Of a stretch of 64,000 nucleotides of DNA, positions 8,508 to 17,870 are shown piece after piece. Origin of the DNA: Catenuloplanes indicus (lineage in GTDB: Bacteria > Actinomycetota > Actinomycetes > Mycobacteriales > Micromonosporaceae); NCBI RefSeq assembly GCF_030813715.1, contig NZ_JAUSUZ010000001.1:2666001-2730000 (forward strand), written 5' to 3'. Position 1 is the first letter of the stretch. Each line of letters opens with the position of its first letter. Below the pieces are notes generated by a model. It saw only the letters and a program-made list of their open reading frames with translations, had not been told where the DNA came from and searched no databases. The position numbers and the translations under genes were made by a program.

Positions 8508-9788
8508 TTAACCGATCCGCTCTCGGCGGCCCAGGATGCCCTGCGGCCGGAAGAGCAGGATGATGATCAGCGCAGCCAGCGCACCGACGTTCTTCAGCTC
8601 GGTCGGCACCCACAGCGTCGAGACCTGCGTGACGATGCCGACCACCATGCTGCCGAGCAGCGCGCCGAACGCCGTGCCCAGACCGCCGAGCGTGACCGCC
8701 GCGAACACCAGCAGCAGGATCTGGAAGCCCATCTGGAAGTTCAGGCCCTGGAACATACCGAGCATCACGCCGGCCAGCGCGGCGAGCGCGCCACCGATCG
8801 TCCAGATCAGTCGAATGATCTTGTCGACGTCGATGCCGGAAGCGGCCGCCAGCGCCGGGTTCGTCGACACCGCGCGCGTCGCCTTGCCCAGACGCGTCCT
8901 CAGCAGCGCGAACGACACCGCGACCAGCACCAGGATGGCCACCGCGTCCATGATCAGGTTCTTCGGCGCGATCAGCAGCGGGCCGATCTCGATACCCGGC
9001 TGCGCCGCGTACTCCCGGTACTGCTGCGTGCCACCGCGGAACTGGAACAGGAAGACGTACCGCAGCACCATCGCCAGACCGATCGACACGATCATCATGC
9101 CGATCAGGCCGGTGCGGCGCCGGCGCAGCCAGCCCCAGAAGAACTTGTCCTGCAACCAGCCGAACGCACCACCGACCACCACCGCGAGGATCAGCGACAG
9201 CCACAGCGGCAGGCCGATCGTCACGTTGAAGAGGAAGCCCATCAGCGCACCGAACGTGATCAGCTCACCGTGAGCGAAGTTCGTCAGGCCCATCGTGCCG
9301 AAGATCAGCGAGACGCCCAGCGCGCCCAGCGCCAGGATCAGGCCGATGTGCACGCCGGTGTACACCAGGTTCGGCAGGCGGTCCCAGATGGTCGGCGCGG
9401 CCTCCGCCGGCGGCGCGTTCGCGCCCACCGGGCCGAGCGGGTAGAGGACGTTCCGCATCTGGCCCTCGTACACCTCGAGGGTGCGGTTCGGGCCGAGCGT
9501 CCCCTGGAGGCCGACCCCCTCGGGGAGCGAGCTCTCGTCGAGGACCACCTCATATGTCCCCGGCGGCACGGAAAGCGTCCACTTCCCGTCCGCTCCCGAC
9601 ACGGCCGATCCGGCCGGCTGGCCATCCTGAGTGACGTTGATCCTGACACCAGCCAGCGGCTGGTTCTGATTGCTCAACGACCCCTGCAGACCCTCACCCT
9701 CGGCGGCGTAAGCGCTTGTGGCGTTCACACCGAGAGCGAAGAACAGGGAACCCAGGAGGGCCGTGAACATGATCACGGCTCTACGCAA
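8508..9788 (-). CDS. livH: branched-chain amino-acid ABC permease LivH with an exported N-terminal domain
   Basis: Permease of the Liv importer, 426 aa, about 120-130 residues longer than classical LivH. Residues 1-28 look like a signal peptide (RR then a hydrophobic stretch, ATSAYAA). Residues about 33-115 form a carboxypeptidase-regulatory/CNA-B-like beta-sandwich (LAGVRINVTQDG, ADGKWTLSVPPGTYEVVLDE). From about 140 the normal permease follows (GLTNFAHGELITFGALMGF; AASGIDVDKI). The start is TTG at 9788 with AGGAG 5 nt upstream; GTG (9776) or ATG (9770) are alternatives. The extra domain should face outside. First gene of the operon. Confidence 0.9.
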   Translation of the reverse strand: MRRAVIMFTALLGSLFFALGVNATSAYAAEGEGLQGSLSNQNQPLAGVRINVTQDGQPAGSAVSGADGKWTLSVPPGTYEVVLDESSLPEGVGLQGTLGPNRTLEVYEGQMRNVLYPLGPVGANAPPAEAAPTIWDRLPNLVYTGVHIGLILALGALGVSLIFGTMGLTNFAHGELITFGALMGFLFNVTIGLPLWLSLILAVVVGGAFGWLQDKFFWGWLRRRRTGLIGMMIVSIGLAMVLRYVFLFQFRGGTQQYREYAAQPGIEIGPLLIAPKNLIMDAVAILVLVAVSFALLRTRLGKATRAVSTNPALAAASGIDVDKIIRLIWTIGGALAALAGVMLGMFQGLNFQMGFQILLLVFAAVTLGGLGTAFGALLGSMVVGIVTQVSTLWVPTELKNVGALAALIIILLFRPQGILGRRERIG

Positions 9789-9873
9789 CGGTGCTCCTCG
9801 AAAGTCTCTGACGCGGGTCCTGACGGTGTGTCACCTCAGGACTGGCGGATCATAGCCCGCGTCACAGCCCCTC

Positions 9874-9904
9874 AACGCCGTGTTATCAATCAGTTATCGG
9901 CGTT
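9874..9904. promoter_or_regulatory. inverted repeat upstream of livH
   Basis: AACGCCG, 17 nt, CGGCGTT, with a direct GTTATC element in both halves of the spacer. It lies 86-116 bp upstream of the livH start and in the only AT-rich part of the gap between livH and pdtaR. Candidate operator or promoter-proximal site for the liv operon; the binding protein is unknown. Confidence 0.35.
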
Positions 9905-9932
9905 TAACAAAAAGCAACGAGAGACGGCCTCG

Positions 9933-10532
9933 TCAGGCGCTCGGAGTCTCCGCGAGGATGCGCTCCGCGACCTCTTTCATCGTCATCCGGTGATCCATCG
10001 CGGTCCGCTGAATCCACTTGAACGCCTGCGGCTCGGTCATCCCGTACGTGGCCATCAGCGTGCCCTTGGCGCGCTCGACCACCTTCCGCGTCTCCAGCCG
10101 GTCCGACAGGCCGGCGACCTCGGACTCCAGCGCGGCGATCTCCGAGTAGCGGGACAGAGCGATCTCGATCGCCGGCACCAGATCGGACTTCTGGAACGGC
10201 TTGACCAGATATGCCATCGCGCCGGCCGCGCGGGCGCGCTCGACCAGATCGCGCTGGCTGAACGCGGTCAGGATGATGATCGGCGCGATCCGGTCGCCGG
10301 CGATCCGCTCCGCCGCGGCCAGCCCGTCCATGATCGGCATCTTGATGTCCAGGATCACCAGGTCGGGCTTCAGCTCCCCGGCCAGGCGCACGGCCGTCTC
10401 GCCGTCGCCGGCCTCACCGACGACCTCGTAACCCTCCTCGACCAGCATCTCGGCGAGATCGAGCCGGATGAGCGCCTCGTCCTCGGCGATCAGCACCCGA
10501 CGACGCTCCGAACCCGCCTGCATGTCGGCCAC
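9933..10532 (-). CDS. pdtaR: ANTAR-domain RNA-binding response regulator (PdtaR-like)
   Basis: Two-component response regulator that acts on RNA: the phosphorylated receiver controls an ANTAR helical module that binds dual hexaloop RNA antiterminators. The receiver shows AEDEALIRLDLAEML, the phospho-acceptor in VILDIKMP, TAFSQRD and the Lys of YLVKPFQKSD. A coiled linker (LESEVAGLSDRLETRK) leads into ANTAR (ERAKGTLMATYGMTEPQAFKWIQR). It closely resembles Mycobacterium tuberculosis Rv1626 and its Streptomyces equivalent beside pyk. The start is probably GTG 10532, 8 nt after GGGGG; ATG 10523 and TTG 10547 are alternatives. The partner kinase (PdtaS) is not in the window. Confidence 0.93.
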   Translation of the reverse strand: MADMQAGSERRRVLIAEDEALIRLDLAEMLVEEGYEVVGEAGDGETAVRLAGELKPDLVILDIKMPIMDGLAAAERIAGDRIAPIIILTAFSQRDLVERARAAGAMAYLVKPFQKSDLVPAIEIALSRYSEIAALESEVAGLSDRLETRKVVERAKGTLMATYGMTEPQAFKWIQRTAMDHRMTMKEVAERILAETPSA

Positions 10533-10654
10533 GCGAACAACCCCCAACGTTCCTGGATCCCGACACCCGGCCGGTCGGGTGCCGTCGCCCTCAGCGTAGT
10601 GGGTAGGCTAGATTCCCTCAGCGCGGCGTAACGAGGTTTTACATGCCGCGTGAC

Positions 10655-10737
10655 GCCGGGGTGGTGGAACGGTATACACAGGGCACTCAAAATGCTCCGC
10701 CTGAAAGGGTATGCGGGTTCGAATCCCGCCCTCGGCA
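10655..10737 (+). tRNA. tRNA-Leu (anticodon CAA)
   Basis: The acceptor stem GCCGGGG pairs with CCTCGGC (one G-T), with discriminator A at 10737. The anticodon loop CTCAAAA gives anticodon CAA for TTG codons. A long variable arm, and T arm GCGGGTTCGAATCCCGC. 3' CCA is not encoded. A probable -10 (TAGGCT/TAGATT) lies at about 10604-10614. The 3' end adjoins the carbohydrate island, a typical place for integration, although no integrase or repeated tRNA 3' end was seen. Confidence 0.93.
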
Positions 10738-11527
10738 CTCTCACACAGTCATACGCCGGGACGGCGATGCCCGCCTGCGGCGCTCGCTCGGTGCACCACC
10801 GGGCGAGCGCCGGGTGGTGCGCCACGGTCGGCGCGCGGTGGAGCCACTGGGACCCGCCCACCCCCGCAGCACGGCCCCGGGCCGGAGCACGAGCGGCCGA
10901 TCGCCGGCGCGCACGCCGAGGCGTTCGCGCCCGGACGGATTCACTCCGACGGGTGCCGGTTCGGCAATCGGGCTACCGTGAGGGCGCACACATTCGTACC
11001 CGCGATACATGTTCACCAATGAGTCCGCTCACATAATGGACCTGTGCCGACGGTCACTCGAGCGACTCGGCGCCGAGTGGTGGACAAGTCGGCGGAATAG
11101 ACTTTCGGTGGCCGAACGGGCGCCTGGGCTGCGGCTTGTCGCGTTCGTGGGGCCGAAGTCGGGAAATAGGGTGAGATCGGGATCACTCGGACGAAGCGCT
11201 TGGAAACATGATCTTCATCCCTGCGTCACCCGCGACCCCGGAACGAGCGCGTAAGGTTCTTCATGTCGCCGCACGCAGCGCCTGCGGCCAGAGACTTTCC
11301 CCCGCTCGGCACGACCGCCACGGGTCGCGCCAGGCGGCGCTCCGGTGCTTCGACGCACCGACGGAGCCGGTGGAGGCAGGTGCCCGCCTCCACCGGCTCC
11401 GATGCGCCCCTCATTGGGCGCAAATTCGCATTCCGCGCTCATTTCCGCACGCCGGGTAACCATCGGTGGAATCGCGTCGCGCATATCGATGATTGACGCT
11501 CGCCTTATCCGCGGCCACAGTGCGTGA
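10738..11527. other. 790-bp non-coding region between tRNA-Leu and the GH95 gene
   Basis: No gene is convincing: frames are short, overlap on both strands and show no consistent codon bias. Seen here: an inverted pair around 10780-10815 (CGGTGCACCACCGGGCGAGCGCC-type segments); a LacI-operator-like core CGAAGCGCTT at 11192-11201; a strong 16-bp hairpin at 11362-11401; and a GCGCCC-CTCATT-GGGCGC repeat at 11404-11421. AT content rises just before 11528, where the promoter of the GH95 gene should lie. Confidence 0.5.
11362..11401. terminator. perfect 16-bp hairpin
   Basis: CGGAGCCGGTGGAGGC, 8-nt loop, then its exact reverse complement. No T tract follows on either strand, so termination is possible but unproved; it could equally be a stable leader-RNA structure upstream of the GH95 gene. 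A second 6-6-6 hairpin follows 2 nt later. Confidence 0.45.
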
Positions 11528-13651
11528 ATGGATCTTCACACGGATCACTCCGCGGCACGGGAGTGGGAACACGCGATGATCTCCGGGAACGGCCGTCAGG
11601 GGCTGCTGTTCTGGGGTGGGCCCGATGCGATCCAGCTGACGCTGTCGCACGAGCGCCTGTTCCTGCCGGTCTCCGCGCCGCTGCCGCCACCGGACACCGC
11701 CGCGATCCTGCCGGAGCTGCGCCGGCTGCTCGCCGAGGGCCGGTTCGCGGCGGCCGCGGACCGGGTCTGCGCGCACGCGGCCGCGGCCGAGCCCGGCTAC
11801 GCGGACGTGCGCTGGGTCGACCCGCTGATCGGCGCCGCCACGATCACCTTCACCCCCGCACCGAATCCCGCACCGAACCTCACGCCGGACCCCGCGGCCG
11901 GCCCGGCCGCGACCCGGACTACGGCGGACGACTACGCCCGCAGCACCGACTTCGCCACCGGCGTGGTCACCCAGACCTGGGGCGGTGTGCGGTGCGAGGC
12001 GTTCGTCTCCCGCGCCGATGACGTGGTGGCGCTGCGTGTGATCGGCACGGACGGCACGCTCGCGATCGCCCCGGTCGGCGGCGTGCCGGAATCCCCGGTG
12101 CGCACCACCGTCGACGGCCTGTCGCTGGGCGTGCGCTTCCCGGAGGCGGACTGGCCGGGCGCGCTCGCCGGTTACCGGGTGGAGTGCCGGGTGTCCCGCG
12201 ACGACGGCGGCCTCCTGCTGCTCGCGCGCACGGTCGTGGACGGTTCCGCCGTACCCTCGTGGCCCGGTGGTGGTTTCGAGGAGTTGCTGGCCGCGCACGT
12301 CGCGGTGCACGGTGAGCTGTATCGGCGGTTTCGTCTGGAACTGCCCGACGACCGGACCGGGACGCTGGTGAACGCGTGCCGGTATGCGGCGATCTCCGCG
12401 TCGGGCGAACTGCCGCCGACGTTGCAGGGCGTGTGGAGCGGTGGTTACCGGCCGCCGTGGCGCAGCGCGTACACGCTGGACGGAAATCTGCCGGCCGCGG
12501 TCGCCGGATTCGCGCCGACCGGCACGCCGGAGCTGCTGGAGCCGCTGCTGCGGATGGCCGAGGACCGGCGGCCGGACATGCGGATGAACGCGCGCCGGCT
12601 GTACGGCGTAAACGGCCTGCTGGCGCCGGTGCACCAGAGCACGCATGCGCTGGTGAACCATTTCGGGCCGCGCTGGTGCCAGACGTTCTGGACCGCGGGT
12701 GCGGCGTGGCTGGCGCGGCTGTTCACCGAGTTCTACGAGCACACCGGCGACGAGACGTTCCTGCGGGAGCGGGCGGTACCGTTCCTGGCCGAGGTCGCGG
12801 ATTTCCACCTGGGTTTCGTCACGGTGACGGACGGCCGGGCGCGGTTCGCCCCGTCCTACTCGCCGGAGAACGCGCCGTCGAACACCGGCTCGCAGGCGTG
12901 CGTGGACGCGACGATGGACGTCGCCGCGACGGCCGGCCTGCTCCGGGACCTGCTGCGATTCGTGCCGGACGATCCGCGGGCGGCGCGCTGGCGGTCGCTG
13001 CTGGCCGCGCTGCCGCCGTACCGGATCGGCCCGGACGGCCTGCTGGCCGAGTGGGTGGACGCCGGCCTGGCGGACGCGCCCGCTCACCGGCACGCGAGTC
13101 ATCTGTATCCGCTCTGGTACGGCGGCGATCCGGCGTTCGGCGATCCGGCGCTGCGGGTCGCGGCCGCGCGGGCGATCCGCGCGCGGCTGGCGTGGTGGGA
13201 CGGGCAGGAGGCGGACGAGATGGCCTACGGCCTGGCGCAGCTGGGCATCGCGGCGGCCCGTCTGGGGCTGGCGGAGGTGGCGTACGGCGCGCTGACCCGG
13301 CTGGCCGGCCGCTATTTCCGGCCGTCGCTGGTGCCGACGCACAACCGCGACGCGATCCTCAACGTGGACATCGCGGGTGCGTTGCCGGCGCTGGTCGCGT
13401 CGATGCTGGTCCGGTCCGGCGAGGGACGGGTGGATCTGCTGCCCGCGCTGCCGGCGGCCTGGCCGCATGGTGCGGTGTCCGGCCTGCTGGCCCGCGGGCC
13501 GGTCCGGATCGTCCGGATGTCCTGGTCGCCCACCGGCCTGGAGGCGGCGCTGACCGCGCCACGCCGCCTGGCGGCGACCGTCGGGCTGCCGGACGGCACA
13601 TCCGTACAGGTCGATTTAGTTCCCGACGTCGAAACACTCTTGAAGTGTTGA
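11528..13651 (+). CDS. glycoside hydrolase family 95-like (alpha-L-fucosidase type)
   Basis: 707-aa retaining-fold (alpha/alpha)6 enzyme of the GH95 kind, inverting hydrolysis of terminal alpha-L-fucose or L-galactose. Seen: N-terminal GNGRQGLLFWGGP (the family's GNGRLGAMVFGG site), the barrel segment FWTAGAAWLARLFTEFYEHTGDE, SYSPEN carrying the presumed general acid Glu, and HRHASHLYPLWYGG. No signal peptide is visible, so it appears cytoplasmic and would act on imported oligosaccharide. It is shorter than many GH95 enzymes (about 750-800 aa). The ATG at 11528 lacks a clear ribosome site; GNGR is only some 20 residues in, so a much later start is unlikely. Convergent with lacI. Substrate is inferred from family only. 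Confidence 0.85.
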   Translation: MDLHTDHSAAREWEHAMISGNGRQGLLFWGGPDAIQLTLSHERLFLPVSAPLPPPDTAAILPELRRLLAEGRFAAAADRVCAHAAAAEPGYADVRWVDPLIGAATITFTPAPNPAPNLTPDPAAGPAATRTTADDYARSTDFATGVVTQTWGGVRCEAFVSRADDVVALRVIGTDGTLAIAPVGGVPESPVRTTVDGLSLGVRFPEADWPGALAGYRVECRVSRDDGGLLLLARTVVDGSAVPSWPGGGFEELLAAHVAVHGELYRRFRLELPDDRTGTLVNACRYAAISASGELPPTLQGVWSGGYRPPWRSAYTLDGNLPAAVAGFAPTGTPELLEPLLRMAEDRRPDMRMNARRLYGVNGLLAPVHQSTHALVNHFGPRWCQTFWTAGAAWLARLFTEFYEHTGDETFLRERAVPFLAEVADFHLGFVTVTDGRARFAPSYSPENAPSNTGSQACVDATMDVAATAGLLRDLLRFVPDDPRAARWRSLLAALPPYRIGPDGLLAEWVDAGLADAPAHRHASHLYPLWYGGDPAFGDPALRVAAARAIRARLAWWDGQEADEMAYGLAQLGIAAARLGLAEVAYGALTRLAGRYFRPSLVPTHNRDAILNVDIAGALPALVASMLVRSGEGRVDLLPALPAAWPHGAVSGLLARGPVRIVRMSWSPTGLEAALTAPRRLAATVGLPDGTSVQVDLVPDVETLLKC

Positions 13652-13896
13652 CACTTAGTTTGGACACACGGAAAAATTAGCCGGGCGTGGCGCGCCATGG
13701 TGGGGGCGTCCACGCGGGATCGGGGCGTCGGGCAACCGGCGCCCCGATCGCTCTGAATTCTCGGGAGCCGATATTCCCGCTTCTGGCGTGGCCGCTGTCC
13801 GCATGCCCCCGCGGGGACCGGCCGCCGCATGAGGAAAGCGTTACTCCGCTCAGGGGTGCCGGTCCGGCCCTTGTGACACGAACGCGGCGAGAACCG
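13652..13896. other. convergent gap between GH95 and lacI genes
   Basis: 245 bp without a gene. A TTGACA hexamer at 13649 has no partner -10. The main content is copy 2 of the dispersed element. Confidence 0.5.
13758..13830 (+). repeat. dispersed convergent-gap element, copy 2
   Basis: GAGCCGATATTCCCGCTTCTGGCG at the left and GCATGCCCCCGCGGGG at the right match the two core blocks of the family with few changes; the GATATTCCCGCTT segment is identical to copy 1. The third block (GGCGCTCCTCCC) is missing. Lies between convergent GH95 and lacI genes. Confidence 0.7.
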
Positions 13897-15036
13897 TCAG
13901 GCGTCGAGGCCGGCCGAGAGGGAGAGGGCCGGACGGGCGGGGGCGGTGCTGGCGCGGGCGGTCAGGCGCGGGTCGAGCAGCGTGGCCTCCGGGACCGACT
14001 CCCCCTCCACCTTGCTGATCAGCAGCGACACCGCCTGCCGGCCGACCTCCTCCGCCGGTATCAGCACCGACGACAGCGCCGGGTCGGAACGTTCCGCCAG
14101 CTCGTCGGGGCAGATCGCGACCACGGACATGTCGGCGGGCACGTTCCGGCCGAGCGTCGGCAGCGCGGCCAGCACGTGCGCGACCGCGGCCTCGTTGTGC
14201 ACCACCAGGCCGGTCAGGTCGGGGCGTTCGGCGAGCAGCCGGGCGAGCCCGTCGCGGACCGCCGGATAGGTCTCCTCGCACGGCTGCGCGGTCGCGGCCG
14301 CGCCGTGGCGCCGTGCGGCCTCCAGAAAGCCGGAGCGGGTGCGCCGGGCGTACCCGGTGTCGCGTTCGTAGACCACCGCGGGCGCGCCGAGCAGCGCCAG
14401 CGACCGGTGACCGAGCGCGACCAGGTGTTCCACGCACGCGGCGCCGGCCCGGTAGAAGTCCAGGTCGACGCAGGTGAGCCCGCCCGCGTCGGCCGGGAAG
14501 CCGATCAGCACGCTGGGGCGTTCCAGCTCGTGCAGCAGCGGCACGCGCGGGTCGCGCATCTCCACGTCCATCAGCACGATGCCGTCGACCATGGCGGACG
14601 CGGCGATCCGGCGCAGCCCGTGCGCCCCCTCGTCCGCGGTGACCAGAAGGACGTCGTGGTCGTACTGCCGGGCCGTGGTGACGACCGCGGTGGCGAACTG
14701 CATCAGCACCGGCAGGTGCATGCCGGTGCGCAGCGGCAGGACCAGCGCGATCACGTTGGAGCGGCGGCTGGCGAGCGCGCGGGCGCCGGCGTGCGGGTGG
14801 TACCCGAGCGTGCGGATGCTGGCCAGGACGCGTTCCCGGGTGACCGCGGAGATCGCGCGCTTGCCGCTGAGCACGTAGGACACGGTGCTGACCGCGACGC
14901 CCGCGTGCTTGGCCACGTCGGTGATGGTGACCATGTCCGGTCGTTTGCCGCCGCGGGGGCTCATGGTCCGCCGCCCGGGCGCCGGCCGGTCCTCGTCGGA
15001 CGGTCCGCCCTGCACCGGTACGGGGATCTCAGCCAC
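13897..15036 (-). CDS. LacI-family transcriptional regulator
   Basis: DNA-binding repressor that senses a sugar. Helix-turn-helix VTITDVAKHAGVAVSTVSYVLSG at about residues 35-57 with hinge segment ARALASRRS, then a periplasmic-binding-protein type effector domain. A 30-residue Pro/Arg-rich N-terminal extension precedes the HTH. The GTG at 15036 follows GAGGGG and overlaps the GH3 stop by 8 nt (GTGGCTGA), which supports this start; ATG at 14964 is the alternative. 379 aa. Co-transcribed downstream of GH3, it probably represses its own operon through the palindromes at 17871-17894. Confidence 0.93.
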   Translation of the reverse strand: MAEIPVPVQGGPSDEDRPAPGRRTMSPRGGKRPDMVTITDVAKHAGVAVSTVSYVLSGKRAISAVTRERVLASIRTLGYHPHAGARALASRRSNVIALVLPLRTGMHLPVLMQFATAVVTTARQYDHDVLLVTADEGAHGLRRIAASAMVDGIVLMDVEMRDPRVPLLHELERPSVLIGFPADAGGLTCVDLDFYRAGAACVEHLVALGHRSLALLGAPAVVYERDTGYARRTRSGFLEAARRHGAAATAQPCEETYPAVRDGLARLLAERPDLTGLVVHNEAAVAHVLAALPTLGRNVPADMSVVAICPDELAERSDPALSSVLIPAEEVGRQAVSLLISKVEGESVPEATLLDPRLTARASTAPARPALSLSAGLDA

Positions 15037-17824
15037 CGACGCCCCTCTCGGCCACCGTGAACGTCATATCGCTCACCGTAATGCCCGCGCCGTCGTAGAC
15101 GAGGAAGAGGTCGCGTACACCACTCGCCGGTGACACCGGCGCGGTCACCTCGCCGGAGGACGCGGGCAGGTCGACGGTCGCGAGCACCGGCCCGGCCGGA
15201 TCGTCGAGCCGCAGCGTGACCGTGCCCGGGCCGGTGCCCCGGACCCGCACCCGCGCATGGTCCTGGAACCTGACGTGCTCGAACGCGGCCCACGCGTCCG
15301 CGCGGGTGGACGTCAGCATGTCGTGGTGGCTGGGCAGCACGCCGTCGTAGTCGTCGTTGTCCACGGCGCGCAGCGGCGCGGACGGGTCGCGGGCCGGTAT
15401 CCGTTCGCCGCGCACGGTGAGCGTGGTCGTCAGCGTGAGGTCGGTACTGGACCGTCCGATCGCGACGGTGTGCCGGGCCGCCTCGATCACCGGCCGGCCG
15501 CGGGTGACGTCCCAGAACGCCAGGTCGGCCACGCGCAGCGGGATCGTGACGCGGGTGCTCTCGCCGGGTGCGAGGCGGACCCGGGCGAAGCCGCGCAGTG
15601 CCCGCAGCGGCTGCTTGACCCGCGAGCGCTGCTGGTGGGTGTAGAGCTGCACGACGTCCGCACCGGCGCGATCACCGGCGTTGGTCACCTCGGCGGACAC
15701 CTCGACGGTGCCGTCCGGGCCGGTCGTGGCCGCGCTGAGCCGCAGGTCACGGTAGGCGAACCGGGTGTAGCTGAGCCCGTGCCCGAACGGGAACAGCGGC
15801 GTGCCGCGGTAGTAGAGGTAGGTGGCGTCGGTGGCGACGATGTCGTAGTCGAGCAGGTCCGGCAGTTCCGCCTCGGACCGGTACCAGGTCTGGGTGAGGC
15901 GGCCCGCCGGGTCCACCGGGTGCCCGTCCGGGTCCGCGCCGAACAGCACGTCCGCGAGCGCGGCGCCGTGTTCCTGCCCGCCGTGCGCGGACCAGAGCAC
16001 CGCGGGGACGGCGGCCGTGCCGATCGCGTACGGGTAGCTGCTGGTCAGCACGAGGACGGTGCGCGGGTTGGCGGCATGCACCGCGCGCAGCATCGATTCC
16101 CCGGGCAGTCCGAGGCCGGGCCGGTCCTCGGTCTCCCGGCCGTTGACCATCGGGTGATTGCCGAGCACGACCACGGCCACGTCCGCGTCCGCGGCGGCGG
16201 CCACCGCGACCTCGGTGCCGTCGATGATCAGGTCGACGGTGAGCGGTGCCGCGTCCGCGATGGTCTCCGCGGACGCGCGCAGCAGGCCGTCGCCGCCCAG
16301 TGCGATCCACCGGCCGGTCTGCCGGTGCCGCAGGTGCAGCCGTCCGTCGCCCGCGTCCGCGGTCTCGAACGTCTCGTGGACCTCCCAGCCGTTCGGGCCG
16401 GGCTGGTCGGCGACGAGCGGCCCGCCGGGCTCGCGCACGGCGGCGAACCGCGCGGTCGCGACGGCGCGGAGCCCGATCACGCCGTACCCGTAGTCGAGCA
16501 CGTCGAAGTGGCCGGGCGTGTCCGCGTCGCCGCGCAGCGGGCCGCCGTCCGGGCCGGACACGTACCCGGCCGGGGTGCGCAGCGCGATCCGGTCGGCGCC
16601 CTCGGTGAACGTGGCCGGCCCGCGGCCCGCGATCGCACGGTACGGCGTGACCTGGTACGGCAGGCTGCCGGCGTACCAGTCCTCGTGCACGGTGTCGCCG
16701 AGCGGCCCGATCACCGCGACCCGGGTGCCGGCGCGCAGCGGCAGCAGCGGCCCGCACTCGTTGCGCAGCAGTACCACGGACGCGCGTGCGGCCTCACGGG
16801 CGAGCGCCTGGTGCGCGACGCAGTTGACCGAGTCGGCGGTGATCGCCGCGTACGGGTTGCGCTCCGGCGGGTCGAACTCGCCGAGCCGGAACCGCACGGT
16901 CAGGATGCGCCGGGCCGCCGCGTCCACGTGCGACTCGTCGATCAGTCCGCGGTCCAGCGCCTCGGTCAGGTGGCGCAGCGTCGGCCCGGGGTCGTCGCCG
17001 TCCTCGGTCATGCAGTCCACACCGGCCCGCAGCGCGGCCGCGAAGCCCGCGACGTGGTCCGGCAGCACGCGCTGGTCGCGGGCGAGGTTGGAGACCGCAG
17101 CCGCGTCGCCGACCACCAGCACGTCCGCCAGTTCCTGCGCGATCAGCGGGCTGAGATGCGCGGGCACGCCGTTGACCAGGTTGTAGGAGGCCATCACCGC
17201 GACCGCGGCACCGGCGTCCAGCGGCGCACGGAACGCGGGCAGCTCGTAGTCGTACAGCACGCGGGGCGGCAGGTTACTGGAGGTGAGCGCGCGGCCGGTC
17301 TCGTTGTTGTAGCCGAGGAAGTGCTTCAGCGTAGGGGCGGTGCGCAGGTAGACCGGGTGGTCGCCGCGCAGCCCGCGGGCGTAGGCGGTGCCGATCACGC
17401 CGGTCAGCCACGGGTCCTCGGCGTAGCCCTCCTCGTTGCGGCCCCAGCGCGGGTCGCGCAGCGGGTTGACGACCGGCGCCCACACGTTGAGGCCGGCGCG
17501 TTCCGGGTCCTTGTGGTGGTAGCCGCGCACCTCGTCGCCGACCGCGGCGCCGACCCGGCGGACCAGGTCCGGGTCCCAACTGCTGGCCAGGCCGACGGCC
17601 TGCGGGAACACCGTGGCCGGCCCGAGCCAGGCGACGCCGTGCAGCGCCTCCTGGCCGGTCCGGAACCGTTCCACGCCGAGGCGCGGCACCGGCGCCTGGT
17701 ACTGGTGCAGCAGCGCGACCTTCTCCGCGAGGGTGAGTCGGCCGAGCAGATCCGCGACGCGGGAGGAAAGCGCTTGCTCGGGGTCGCGGAAGTCGGTGCG
17801 CTGAAGTTCGCTCACGGGGCTCAT
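15029..17824 (-). CDS. glycoside hydrolase family 3 beta-glycosidase
   Basis: 931-aa exo-acting retaining glycosidase (beta-glucosidase, beta-xylosidase or related). Domains: (alpha/beta)8 barrel with KHFLGYNNETGR (about 167-178) and a nucleophile region LVVGD with Asp240 (the usual SD is GD here); an inserted fascin/beta-trefoil-like segment (TFETADAGDGRLHLRHRQTGRW, about 485-520) inside the second alpha/beta domain; a fibronectin-III-like domain (FPFGHGLSYTRFAY onward); and a C-terminal beta-sandwich extension. No signal peptide, so likely cytoplasmic. ATG 17824 has AAAGG directly upstream; a longer frame reaches 18070 but has no support. First gene of the GH3-lacI operon. Confidence 0.92.
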   Translation of the reverse strand: MSPVSELQRTDFRDPEQALSSRVADLLGRLTLAEKVALLHQYQAPVPRLGVERFRTGQEALHGVAWLGPATVFPQAVGLASSWDPDLVRRVGAAVGDEVRGYHHKDPERAGLNVWAPVVNPLRDPRWGRNEEGYAEDPWLTGVIGTAYARGLRGDHPVYLRTAPTLKHFLGYNNETGRALTSSNLPPRVLYDYELPAFRAPLDAGAAVAVMASYNLVNGVPAHLSPLIAQELADVLVVGDAAAVSNLARDQRVLPDHVAGFAAALRAGVDCMTEDGDDPGPTLRHLTEALDRGLIDESHVDAAARRILTVRFRLGEFDPPERNPYAAITADSVNCVAHQALAREAARASVVLLRNECGPLLPLRAGTRVAVIGPLGDTVHEDWYAGSLPYQVTPYRAIAGRGPATFTEGADRIALRTPAGYVSGPDGGPLRGDADTPGHFDVLDYGYGVIGLRAVATARFAAVREPGGPLVADQPGPNGWEVHETFETADAGDGRLHLRHRQTGRWIALGGDGLLRASAETIADAAPLTVDLIIDGTEVAVAAAADADVAVVVLGNHPMVNGRETEDRPGLGLPGESMLRAVHAANPRTVLVLTSSYPYAIGTAAVPAVLWSAHGGQEHGAALADVLFGADPDGHPVDPAGRLTQTWYRSEAELPDLLDYDIVATDATYLYYRGTPLFPFGHGLSYTRFAYRDLRLSAATTGPDGTVEVSAEVTNAGDRAGADVVQLYTHQQRSRVKQPLRALRGFARVRLAPGESTRVTIPLRVADLAFWDVTRGRPVIEAARHTVAIGRSSTDLTLTTTLTVRGERIPARDPSAPLRAVDNDDYDGVLPSHHDMLTSTRADAWAAFEHVRFQDHARVRVRGTGPGTVTLRLDDPAGPVLATVDLPASSGEVTAPVSPASGVRDLFLVYDGAGITVSDMTFTVAERGVGG

Positions 17825-17870
17825 CCTTTGACTGCGCCGTACAGCTCTGGTGGGAGCGCGAGGAGGTTTC

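Noticed and set aside
7155-10631. 1,158-codon plus-strand frame across livG-livM-livH-pdtaR
   Set aside because: Runs antisense through four well-supported genes and through their gaps; product is low-complexity.
13649-13675. TTGACA promoter after GH95
   Set aside because: No -10 at the proper distance and no plus-strand gene follows; the next gene is convergent.
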